NCBI RefSeq assembly: GCF_002775205.1
Contig: NC_036445.1
Location: 3,802,802 to 3,866,801 of the forward strand
DNA: 64,000 nt
From: Xiphophorus maculatus
Lineage: Eukaryota > Chordata > Actinopteri > Cyprinodontiformes > Poeciliidae
Reading direction: 5' to 3'
The notes under the pieces are model-generated. The model had not been told where the DNA came from and did not search any database. It was given only the letters and a program-made list of their open reading frames with translations. Shown piece after piece: positions 11,497 through 23,600 of the stretch; position 1 is the first letter of the stretch; each line of letters starts with the position of its first letter. A program made the translations under genes and the position numbers.

Positions 11497-13815
11497 AATT
11501 AGGAAGAACACTTGTAAACACACCCACATACCAACAACAACTTAAAAGTTTGTAATAGGGTGAGTTTTTAAAATAATTTCTTTGACTCTAGTGCTGTCTG
11601 TCTGTTGTAATTGTGGTATTAACTGGACATATCTAAAGATGTTCAAGACGCTGTATGCTAATTTAAGATTTTTTATTTTATTTAATTGGTTTGCTTTTAG
11701 GCTGTGACAGAATATGCTACATTGTAAATGCATTTATACTTTCAGAATTTGGTCATCAAATAGCTGCCTCAAGATTTAATCTATTTTGCCGTATATTATC
11801 AAGACTTTTTTCTAATCATCTCTACAATTTTGTGATATTTGTAATCCATGGCTTTTTAAGGTACACAGCTGAAAGTAAATAACATTGCATTACTGTTTTA
11901 CATATCTGATTTGTGTAATGGGCTTTCAAACTAAAACAGTTTGTTAAAAGGGGAGCATTATGCATTTTTTAGGCGCATTGTCATTTTAAGCACAGTCAAG
12001 TAACTTTGTTACTTTCAGTTGTGGTAAAAATGCTGTAAATATATATAAAATACAACTTAGAATAAATTTGACTTTGCAATTTGATGCCTTGAATTTGGGC
12101 TCTGTCTCTTCAAGAAGCTTCTACTCTTTTCACCTCTACATCTTCAGCACATCATCACTACAACGCTACTCCATTGTGGCATTTACAACCCTTCTTAGGA
12201 GCTTTGCACTGAGAAGTAGTTCATATTTTTAGTGATGTGCTGCACGACACCTCCTGCTCAACACAGTTTGGAGCCAAATGAACCGGTAGTATCGTTATGC
12301 AGTGTTTTGATCAGTGTTTTGATCACTGTGTCAACATGCCAAAAATTATGTGACCGCTCCTAAAAGAGGCCTCGTTTTCTTCTGGTGTCTTGGACTACTT
12401 GTGACACCCAGCTCCTCGTGTGCTGATTCACAGGAATCCTGAATGGGCAGGTTTTGTAGTTTCATTTTAGGCTTTAAAATGAAACTGAATTTCCTCTTAA
12501 ACTGTGGATTTTTGAAAAGGTGGACATGCATTTGCATAAGTTAGAAATCACGAGATATAGTTAGCGTCTGAACTTGAGTGGTTGTGTGCATGGATTCGAG
12601 TCCGTGAAAATCTGAGTTTAGGCACTTTAGACAGGTTGAGTGGTTGTGTGTGATTTTGAGTGCATTAAAAAAACTTGTGTGAGAGTCTGAGTTTCATCTG
12701 TGCCCTGTCAGCTGGTTTTCTCTAATGCTGGCGAGGTAGTGAGCCAGAAGAGGAGCAAACTGAAGCCCAAAACAGTGGAAATGATGCCTTTTTTAAATAA
12801 AAATCTTTGAATGTTACTCAGAGTCTCTTCTTATATGAATCACTATAATGACATCATCGTCCTCAGATAGAAATAAAATGAAAAGAATAATTCATGGAAT
12901 AATAATTATTTACAGTCCAACAGAAAAAAAGGTGTCACTATTGTTAAAAAGGTAATGTTTATTGCAACATCCTCCTTTCAATTTTATATAAACTATTAAA
13001 ACACAGGTTGCTTTGGAGAACATGAGTTTAATGAAAATGGTATGAATGAAACAGACTTCTGATTTCAAATAAGTTATCAATTTTATTCACAACTGCAGTA
13101 CATTAAAACTACCACTAGATGTCACTATTATAGAACGTATAGAGAACAATAGGCCATTGTCTGAGCAACTGTTTTAAAGTGGCTCAGTGCTTCAGGAAGC
13201 ATCGTTTTCACCACGCCTAGATGTAAGTTCAGCAGACTCTGAGCTCCACCAGGATTTTGGTAATTGCTGTCCCTGCTCTCAGTACAAGCTCCCTACTATC
13301 TAAGTCTGATTATCTTTGGAATCTCAAACTCACTGTTTACCTCTGCACTCATCTAGACCACAAACCTCCTCATATTATCCAGAGCATGGTGCCTTGCTTC
13401 TGTCAGACATAGTGGCTGCAATGCAGTAACTCCAAAGTAAGTGCTTTGGAGTCCTGTGGACTTCAAGTACAAGCCATTTACCATTTAGTAGCCGCCATTT
13501 CTGTGAACAATTTGTTTATCATCAGACACCTTCAAAGACACATAGATTACCTCCTATCCTCCAGACGTAGCTGCATCCTGATCAGCTATGTCTGGTCAGG
13601 ATGCAGACATAGCTGATCCTTAGAAGTGGACTCCATTCCACACATTTCATGTTTTATTGTTTTGACTTTTGTAAGTAAACCTTAAAACCTTTATTATCTC
13701 CTTTATCATATTCCTCATTTTAATAAATGGACAATAAATTGTTAAAGGATATGTTAATTATGCAAAATCACAAATGCATTACAGGACATGAGGAATGGTT
13801 TGTGGGTTTTAAACT
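11497..13815. other. Intergenic DNA between gene A and the foldback element
   Basis: No exon with Siglec-like homology is seen. Around 12580-12700 there is a weak duplication (gagtggttgtgtgcatg / gagtggttgtgtgtgat). At 13566-13622 there is an imperfect inverted repeat around gcatcctgatcagc. Short open frames are judged to be chance. Confidence 0.4.
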
Positions 13816-13846
13816 GTAACCTATGAGGGGCCGTTTAGGACAAAAT

Positions 13847-14215
13847 TTACGTTTTGTCTCTCACACACTACCAAAAAGTCTCGCATACTCCAAAAAAGTA
13901 GCCACGCACACTCCAAAAAATTACGTTTTGTCTCTCACACACTACCAAAAAGTCTCGCATACTCCAAAAAAATAGCCACGCACACTCCAAAAAATTACGT
14001 TTTGTCTCTCACACACTACCAAAAAGTCTCGCATACTCCAAAAAAGTAGCCACGCACACTCCAAAAAATTACGTTTTGTCCCTCACACACTACCAAAAAC
14101 TCACGCATACTCAAAAAATAGCCTCGCATACTCAAAAAATTACGTTTTGTCTCTCACACACTACCAAAAACTCACGCATACTCAAAAAAATAGCCACGCA
14201 CACTCAAAAATTACT
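13847..14215 (+). repeat. 74-bp tandem repeats in the left foldback arm
   Basis: About four to five copies of a 74-bp unit start ttacgttttgtctctcacac at 13847, 13921, 13995, 14069 and, diverged, about 14143. Each carries ctaccaaaaa, gcatactc and cacgcacactc blocks. Shorter 'ctcgctcacatacactact' type repeats follow to about 14480. Confidence 0.75.
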
Positions 14216-14837
14216 CACGCACATTCAAAAAATACTCAAATTGCGTATACACACACTACTAAAATGTCACACACACACACACAAACGTTAACTTTCTCGC
14301 TCACATACACTACTACCAGCTCGCACATTCACAAACGTTAACTTTCTCGCTCACATACACTGCTAACAGCTCGCTCACATACACTACTACCAGCTCGCTC
14401 ACATACACTGCTAACAGCTCGCTCACATACACTACTACCAGCTCGCGCACATACACACAAACGTTAACTTTCTCGCTCACATACAGACGTTTATCTCTCA
14501 CATACACAAGACTAAAGTTGAACACACACACAGTACTAAGACTCGTTTTATGAATGTGTGAGAGCGACACTTTTTATGAATGTGTGAGAGCCAGACTCTT
14601 TTTGAATGTGTGAGAGCCAGACTCTTTTTGAATGTGTGAGAGCGAGACTTTTTTTGAATGTGTGAGAGTTGTCACGGAAGAGGCGGGGCATAATTTTTGG
14701 ATCAAACTGCGCATGCGTAGATCCTAAACTATAAGTTTCGATTGTTGACTCACTGTATGTTCTATTACTTAGTATATTTGTGCTTTTAAATATATATAGA
14801 ACGTTTAACTTTCTTGTAGATTAAATGTGCTATAGAA

Positions 14838-15020
14838 ATAAATGAATCTGATTGATTGATTAAAAATAGCAAAATTGCTGTAGTACAATCTGTCCACTGG
14901 GTGCCAGTATTACAGGAATTATTAACCGGCGCCAACTAGTGCCGAAGAAGAAAGAGTTTGCTATACCGAACATGGCTAACTCTAATTCGAAACGAGAGAG
15001 AATTGGTCAGGCAGCTGCCA
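14838..15020 (+). other. Unique centre of the foldback element with a short start-codon frame
   Basis: This unpaired 183-bp loop between the arms begins with a repeat-tail-like aatctgattgattgatt. It then has a GC-richer segment (ggcgccaactagtgcc, gaagaagaaagag) and an ATG at 14972 that opens an 18-codon frame ending at 15028 (MANSNSKRERIGQAAAIL). It resembles a 5' UTR and first exon of a cellular gene, possibly captured by the element. That is inference only. Confidence 0.35.
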
Positions 15021-15519
15021 TTCTATAGCACATTTAATCTACAAGAAAGTTAAACGTTCTATATATATTTAAAAGCACAAATATACTAAGTAATAGAACA
15101 TACAGTGAGTCAACAATCGAAACTTATAGTTTAGGATCTACGCATGCGCAGTTTGATCCAAAAATTATGCCCCGCCTCTTCCGTGACAACTCTCACACAT
15201 TCATAAAAAGTGTCGCTCTCACACATACATAAAACGAGTCTTAGTACTGTGTGTGTTCAACTTTAGTCTTGTGTATGTGAGAGATAAACGTCTGTATGTG
15301 AGCGAGAAAGTTAACGTTTGTGTGTATGTGCGCGAGCTGGTAGTAGTGTATGTGAGCGAGAAAGTTAACGTTTGTGTGTATGTGCGCGAGCTGGTAGTAG
15401 TGTATGTGCGCGAGCTGGTAGTAGTGTATGTGAGCGAGAAAGTTAACGTTTGTGTGTGTGTGTGTGACATTTTAGTAGTGTGTGTATACGCAATTTGAGT
15501 ATTTTTTGAATGTGCGTGA

Positions 15520-16050
15520 GTAATTTTTGAGTGTGCGTGGCTACTTTTTTGGAGTATGCGAGACTTTTTGGTAGTGTGTGAGAGACAAAACGTAATTTTT
15601 TGGAGTGTGCGTGGCTACTTTTTTGGAGTATGCGAGACTTTTTGGTAGTGTGTGAGAGACAAAACGTAATTTTTTGGAGTGTGCGTGGCTACTTTTTTGG
15701 AGTATGCGAGACTTTTTGGTAGTGTGTGAGAGACAAAACGTAATTTTTTGGAGTGTGCGTGGCTACTTTTTTGGAGTATGCGAGACTTTTTGGTAGTGTG
15801 TGAGAGACAAAACGTAATTTTTTGGAGTGTGCGTGGCTACTTTTTTGGAGTATGCGAGACTTTTTGGTAGTGTGTGAGAGACAAAACGTAATTTTTTGGA
15901 GTGTGCGTGGCTACTTTTTTGGAGTATGCGAGACTTTTTGGTAGTGTGTGAGAGACAAAACGTAAATTTTTGGAGTGTGCGTGGCTACTTTTTTGGAGTA
16001 TGCGAGACTTTTTGGTAGTGTGTGAGAGACAAAACGTAAATTTTGTCCTA
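15520..16050 (-). repeat. 74-bp tandem repeats in the right foldback arm
   Basis: About seven copies of the reverse complement of the left-arm unit are spaced by 74 bp (gtgtgagagacaaaacgtaa recurs at about 15577, 15651, 15725, 15799, 15873, 15947 and 16021). The left arm has only four to five, so copy number has changed independently in the two arms. Confidence 0.75.
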
Positions 16051-16070
16051 AACGGCCCCTCATAGTAACC

Positions 16071-17605
16071 ACTCAATTTTTACAATGATGGTTTGTAAAA
16101 CAAAACCATTCCTTATTTTTGTGAATATTCCATGCTTATTTTTTTAATCAGGGTTAAAATCTGCTCTTGATATTTAACACATCATACAAAGAAAAGTTTT
16201 TTTTATTTAATCTTTATTCTAGGTGCTAAATAAAGCACCTAGAATATGGAGAAATGCTAAATAAATGTGGAAGTCCTGTCTAAATGTCATTTTCACTTGG
16301 ACAACTATTTACTTGCTGTCAGTTTGTCTTTCTTACTTTCTGCTGATGTCTTGTTCCTGTTTCATGAAAAACACAACTGAATGTACTTCAAAAGTACTTT
16401 CTGTCGCAGCAGTGTTGCAACTTGTATAACTTCATCAGGACATCAAATTCAAATCTATGTAACAAAGCACTACTGCAGATGGAACTGCATTCTGTCTGAA
16501 AACATCTGAACACAAGATTAAAATATTCTGATGCTAAAAACGTAAGAATTTCCCCATTCAGGCTGGGAATTATGGGGAGACTTGAAGTTTGCTAATGTCA
16601 GGTTCCTGGTGTATTGGTGTTTTCCTGCTGAAGTTAGTTCGCCTGATTTTGAGGGATTTTAGGAGTAGGACCTGACTTTGCTTGATAGTCAAGCTTTCTG
16701 GTAGAGTAACCCTGAAATTGAACTCCTCAAGTATCTTTTTGAGAAAGGATTTTTATTTCTTCTGGCTTGCCTAGATTTGTTTTACTCCCTGTGCTCTCTT
16801 TACTTTTCAGGCAGAAATCACTACTGAGTTTTATCACCAAACTCTGGATCTGTCCACCAGAAAGCAGCCAGTCACATGCCTTTTAATTTTTCTTATGCTG
16901 GGACTTTTTTAAAATTAAATTCAAGAAGCCTCATGCAAAAGATTTCTAAGGTCATATTTTATTTTGCATCTGTCAGCTGTTTGGTTAGTTTCTCCTTTTT
17001 CAGTTTTTAGTTCCACATTCTGTGTGCACTAAAGACAGAATGTAGGGCAGATGTGAGCCATAAAATTTTAAACAACAATATTATGGCTTTCTATAACTAC
17101 TGAGGATAAAAGTTGTGGATGTCTTTAATAAGAGGTGAGATATTCTCCTTTCTAAATTTTTGTCAGTCCACTGATTTTCCACTTAAATGTGAACTTTGTA
17201 CATTAAGATAATACGGGTAAATAAATTTAATGTTTGTAGATTTGCTTCAAAGACATTAGTTGCAAAGTTTCTGTTTGAATGTCCTGTTTGAACTCTAGCT
17301 CTCTTTTAATTTGTTTCATTTTGCATTTAAATATTATACAATCAGCAAAGGATCACTGGAATGTGTTGTTCCTTTTATAATCACTTAAGTGCTATGTGAA
17401 TGTGAACCCTACCAGATCATATTGTCAGAATACAGATGGAACATTTTGAGTCATTTTGCTTATTATTCATGCAAGTAATTTAATACTAAATATATTAAAA
17501 TTGTTGATTTTATATTCTTTAACATTTAAAGTATTTTTTTTATAAAACAACCATACTAACTGTTTTACATGTGATTTGTAGGCTCTAAACATTCATTATT
17601 CAAAG
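16071..17605. other. Intergenic DNA upstream of gene B
   Basis: No coding signal is seen. There is a perfect 12-bp inverted repeat with a 6-nt loop at 16216-16245 (attctaggtgct / agcacctagaat). The promoter of gene B should lie near the 3' end of this stretch but cannot be placed. Confidence 0.35.
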
Positions 17606-20600
17606 ATGGTTGGACTTATGATTTTTCTTCTCATTGACTCTTCGCTGTATGGTGAGTTTGTAAATGATAAAATGTAGATTTCCATAAAAAATACAGTTAT
17701 ACTGTATCAAATCCTACGCATGATGGGCCAGACTACAGATTACAGGAATACAAGATTAGTTAATAGTTATTATCTAGTTATTAGTTTCTCACTTGTGGGT
17801 GAAATTAGTGACTTTATTTGTAGATGATTTTGACACATATTCATATTTGCTAATGACTAGACTGCATATTAATGTTGCTTTGTATAAGGTATTTTCCAAC
17901 TATTTATGGCATCAAAGCTTTCATTCTTTACTTTAAAATATTAAACATAACATACATTACAATATAGTTGGTCCTTTTCTTCTTCAAATGATGTCGTTTT
18001 TCAGGTGTCCTGTGCAGTACGTTTCAGGTGTCCTTGGTGCAAACTGTACGGGTTTTGAGAGGATCCTGTGTGACTGTCCCCTGCTCCTTTGACATACCGA
18101 GCAAATATGAAGGCAACCTAAATGAACAATGTGAAGCAAAATGGGTTGACAAGAATAAAAGCAATCCACAATTGACAGATACAAATGCAGTGACAGGAGA
18201 CCTAACAAGGAAAAACTGTACCACCACTTTTGGCAACATGCGACCTGATCATAGTAATACTTACTACTTCAGACTGGATTGCAGCAGTTCTCTAAGAGGA
18301 ACATTTACCATGGCTGGTGTGACTCTCACAGTCACAGGTATGTGTTATTATCGATATAGCTAGCTAGAAGAATATTTATGTATGCAGGGGATGTTTTTTT
18401 ATTGTATTGCATGTTGCCAATAATACAATTCGATAAATTATACTACTGAGCCCTCTTCTCAGATGATCTTCCCTCACCAACTCTGACTCCATCCACACTG
18501 GAGGTGAATGATGGAGACTCGGTGAATCTGACCTGCTCTGCTCCGGTTCCTTGTCTGTCTCACCCTCCAAATCTGACATGGACCCCCACACTGGGTTACA
18601 GTCAGGAGACACTGCAAGAAAACCAGGACAAAACATTTGTTAAGACCTCTGTCCTGAACTTCAATGCTTCCTACCTCCACGATGGAGAGAAAATTTCCTG
18701 CACATCTGTGTACAGGAAACAAGATGGAAGTGCTGACGCCTCATTTTCCACAACAGCAATTATTTTGTGTAAGATAATTCTTCTGTTTCTAAAATGTCAG
18801 AATTATGGATTGATTAATATTGTGGCCTACTTATATTTTTGGTAGAAAACATGGTAAAATATGATCAATTCCTTATTATTGAACATTTTAACATGCATGC
18901 ATGCCATTTGGACAAATCATTCAAGTCAAATTGGGTTTAATTTCTCACCGTGGTGTCTGGATCTACATGTTTGTGCTCATATGCTAAACCTTCTCCTAAC
19001 TTATGATTTATCTGTTTCAAACATGATGATCTTTGGTGTAGTACTTTCTGAACATATACATGTGTTTTTACACACTAAATATTCCAGAAGCAGTGTGAAA
19101 GCGTATCTGCTGTGTAATGTTTGGTCAATCTGTTCACTGCTGCACAATTTTCATTAAGCATTAGGTAACTAGCGTGGTTCATGCCATACCTACCTGAGAG
19201 AACTTTTTATGTTCTCTCTCCTTGGTTATGTGGGCTAAAGCAGGGCTTCATTCTTGAAACTATTTCATGCACTATGTATTTCCTACTTCTCAGCTCCATT
19301 TTTATACAGTGTAAGATTGCTTTTATTAATTATGCATATGACACACAGATTTATTTTGCATAAAACAGAAGTGTGACTATTGCATAATGGATCTAAAGGA
19401 CTGTCTTAAGTATTTAAAAGCTTGCACTGAACTTTTTACATTTCTACAAAAATACGCCTGAGGTAATGATTTTATGTCTGGGTGTCACTGACAGGTCTTT
19501 TCATGTAGACTTTGGTCGTCTGGTATTGCAAAAGCCACAAACCTTTATTTTTCAGACATATTTGCATGATGTTGAGTTAGAATGCAATGTCCTTGTGTTT
19601 TACCCTTTTAAGCACAGATTTGCTCTGAATGTTAAATCTGTCAGTGCGCAACTATTCACTGGCCACAAACAAACTTCTCTAATAAATTTCATTATTACTA
19701 TATAGCTTCTCAACTTGAGATACCTGGTCTGTATTTACACACATCATATGCATAAAACAATGTTCTTAGTGAAAAAAAATTACAAACAAACCTGGCAAAT
19801 TTGAAGATCTTTCTCCAGAACTCATATCTGTGGCAAGATGATCAAGAACTTACTTCATCACTTTCATATTTTTCTAATAATTATATAAAGAGCTAAAATC
19901 ATGGAAAATGTCATGATTTTAGAAGACCCTCAAAAAATATAATTTCACTATTTTTCCTAAACCTCTTTTGTTCTTCAGGCAGAAGCTGTGGCCAGTTTGA
20001 AATCTCTCTACCACAGACTGTACAAGTTCTGAGAGGATCCTGTGTCACCGTCCCCTGCTCTTTTGGCATGAAGAGAAAATATGAACAATATTTAAATGGC
20101 GGATGCAGAGCTCTGTGGGTTTACTCAGATAGCAGTGATCCAAGACTAACAGATACAAACCCAGTGACAGGAAACTTAACGGAGAAAAACTGCACCACCA
20201 CCTTCAGCAACATGCAGCATGGCCATTCCAACACCTATAACTTTAGACTAGATTGTAATGGTCTCAAATACACTTTTAAGTCAGCAAGTGTAAATATTGA
20301 AGTCATAGGTAGGTTTAAATGTTTTTTATAAATTTTTAATTTTACAATGTAAGCTGAAAAATAGTGAGCAAGCAACTCAGATTCTTGCTCAATGCATGTT
20401 ATCATTGACCCTTCCTCCCAGATAATTTTCCCTCACCAACTCTGACTCCATCCACATTGGAGATGAATGATGGAGACTCAGTGAGTCTGACCTGCTCTGC
20501 TCCCGTTTCCTGTCTGTCTCGTCCTCCAAATCTGACATGGACCCCCACACCGGGGGAGAGTGAGGAGACACTGCAGGAGAATCAAGACAAAACTCTGGTC

Positions 20601-23600
20601 AAGATCTCTGTTCTGAACTTTAATGCTTCTTACCTTCATGATGGAGAGAAAATCAGTTGCAACGCTGTCTACCAGAAACAAGATGGAAACTCTGATACAA
20701 CTTTGACCTCAACAACAACTATTTTGTGTAAGTTTGTTGTTTCTTTTAAACATGGTAAAATAATAACTTGATTAATGTTGTGACTTAATCATACTGAAAT
20801 AAAACAACTTTTTGGAAGATGACTGAAGGAAGTTGGTTACAACTCCTATTTTAAAACTTGGACAACTTTCTGAGTCGTTGTGGAATTAAGGACTTGAGAT
20901 CATTTATAATGTAATGCCAAGAAGTTTGATTATATAATAAGTAGAGTAAATAATTACATGAATTATATAACTGACAGATATTATTAGGCTACGCTTCTGT
21001 CTAATCTTAAAACATTTATAATGTGAACATATGTTCACATACCTGATCACAGAAGAAGTCTAAAACTTGCAAATACAGTATCCTGAAAGGATTACTTTTT
21101 CACTAAAAAATACTACTGCTATTCTTACAGCTAATAACAACATATCACATTTTTTGTTAAAATGCTATAAGAATAGGCTGACAAAAAATCAGCAAAAACC
21201 CAATTTATTATCTCACTATTTTACCTAAACCTCTTTTGTTTTTCAGGCAGAAGCTGTGGCCAGTTTGAAATCTCTCTACCACAGACTGTACAAGTTCTGA
21301 GAGGATCCTGTGTCACCGTCCCCTGCTCCTTTGGCATGAAAAGAAAATATGAACAATATTTAAGTGGTGGATGCAGAGCTCTGTGGGTTTACTCAGGCAG
21401 CAGTGACCCAAGACTAACAGATACAAACCCAGTGACAGGAAACTTAACAGAGAAAAACTGCACCACCACCTTCAGCAACATGCAGCATGGCCATTCCAAC
21501 ACCTATAACTTTAGACTGGATTGTAATGGTCTCAAATACACTTTTAAAACAGCAAGTGTAAAAATTGAAGTCAAAGGTAAACGTTTTTATCAACATTATT
21601 TGTATCAACTAACTATAGTTTTCTTACTTCATTTCTATATTTCCATTTTATTATCATTTTCTCACTACATTTCAAAATTTAAATAAGCAACACACTCAGA
21701 TTCTTGCTCAATGCATGTTATCATTGACCCTTCCTCCCAGATAATTTTCCCTCACCAACTCTGACTCCATCCACATTGGAGATGAATGATGGAGACTCAG
21801 TGAGTCTGACCTGCTCTGCTCCCGTTTCCTGTCTGTCTCGTCCTCCAAATCTGACATGGACCCCCACACTGGGGGAGAGTGAGGAGACACTGCAGGAGAA
21901 TCAAGACAAAACTCTGGTCAAGATCTCTGTTCTGAACTTTAATGCTTCTTACCTTCATGATGGAGAGAAAATCAGTTGCAACGCTGTCTACCAGAAACAA
22001 GATGGAAACTCTGATACAACTTTGACCTCAACAACAACTATTTTGTGTAAGTTTGTTGTTTCTTTTAAACATGGTAAAATAATAACTTGATTAATGTTGT
22101 GACTTAATCATACTGAAATAAAACAACTTTTTGGAAGATGACTGAAGGAAGTTGGTTACAACTCCTATTTTAAAACTTGGACAACTTTCTGAGTCGTTGT
22201 GGAATTAAAGACTTGAGTTTATTTATAATGTAATGTAATATAATAAGTAGAGTAAATAATTACATGAATTATATAACTGACAGATATTATTAGGTTATGC
22301 TTCTGTCTAATCTTAAAACATTTATAATGTGAACATATGTTCACGTACCTGATCACAGAAGAAGTCTAAAACTTGCAAATACAGTATCCTGAAAGGATTA
22401 CTTTTTCACTAAAAAAATACTACTGCTATTCTTACAGCTAATAACAACATATCACATTTTTTGTTAAAATGCTATAAGAATAGGCTGACAAAAAATCAGC
22501 AAAAACCCAATTTATTATCTCACTATTTTACCTAAACCTCTTTTGTTTTTCAGGCAGAAGCTGTGGCCAGTTTGAAATCTCTCTACCACAGACTGTACAA
22601 GTTCTGAGAGGATCCTGTGTCACCGTCCCCTGCTCCTTTGGCATGAAAAGAAAATATGAACAATATTTAAATGGTGGATGCAGAGCTCTGTGGGTTTACT
22701 CAGGCAGCAGTGACCCAAGACTAACAGATACAAACCCAGTGACAGGAAACTTAACAGAGAAAAACTGCACCACCACCTTCAGCAACATGCAGCATGGCCA
22801 TTCCAACACCTATAACTTTAGACTAGATTGTAATGGTCTCAAATACACTTTTAAGTCAGCAAGTGTAAATATTGAAGTCAAAGGTAAACGTTTTTATCAA
22901 CATTATTTGTATCAACTAACTATAGTTTTCTTACTTCATTTCTATATTTCCATTTTATTATCATTTTCTCACTACATTACAAAATTTAAATAAGCAACAA
23001 ACTCGGATTCTTGCTCAATGCATGTTATCATTGACCCTTCCTCCCAGATAATTTTCCCTCACCAACTCTGACTCCATCCACATTGGAGATGAATGATGGA
23101 GACTCAGTGAGTCTGACCTGCTCTGCTCCCGTTTCCTGTCTGTCTCGTCCTCCAAATCTGACATGGACCCCCACACTGGGGGAGAGTGAGGAGACACTGC
23201 AGGAGAATCAGGACAAAACTCTGGTCAAGATCTCTGTTCTGAACTTTAATGCTTCTTACCTTCATGATGGAGAGAAAGTCAGTTGCAACGCTGTCTACAA
23301 GAAACAAGATGGAAACTCTGATACAACTTTGACCTCAACAACAACTATTTTGTGTAAGTTTAGTTTCTTCCAAAAATGTTAATATAATAATTTGATTAAC
23401 ACTGTAGCCTACTCATACTGAAATGATAGTGAATTAGACTGTAAAAACTTACCTGCAATAACTTGTTCTACCACGTGAACTGCTTTGTAGAATGTGACAG
23501 AAGCAAGCTGGTAACCTCTCCTAAAATAACAACAACTTTCTGAGTCTTTGTGGTACTAAAGAACTGAATTTATTTTATAGTGTAATGCAAATAAATTTGC

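Larger units (their letters stand above)
13816..16070. mobile_element. Foldback transposable element with 6-bp target-site duplication
   Basis: Positions 13822-14837 and 15021-16064 are inverted repeats of about 1.02 and 1.04 kb. The termini read TATGAGGGGCCGTTTAGGAC and its reverse complement. The element is flanked by GTAACC on both sides (13816-13821 and 16065-16070), which I read as the target-site duplication. The arms contain tandem repeats and lack any transposase-like frame, so it is non-autonomous. This is the architecture of foldback (FB-like) DNA elements. A 183-bp unpaired centre lies at 14838-15020. I cannot assign a superfamily. Confidence 0.8.

Noticed and set aside
14076..15498. 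Several open frames in the foldback arms on both strands
   Set aside because: They are translations of tandem and inverted repeats (runs such as VYVSEL), not proteins.
13847..16050. Regularly spaced repeats that might suggest a CRISPR-like array
   Set aside because: The 74-bp units are head-to-tail tandem repeats without unique spacers, inside a eukaryotic foldback element.
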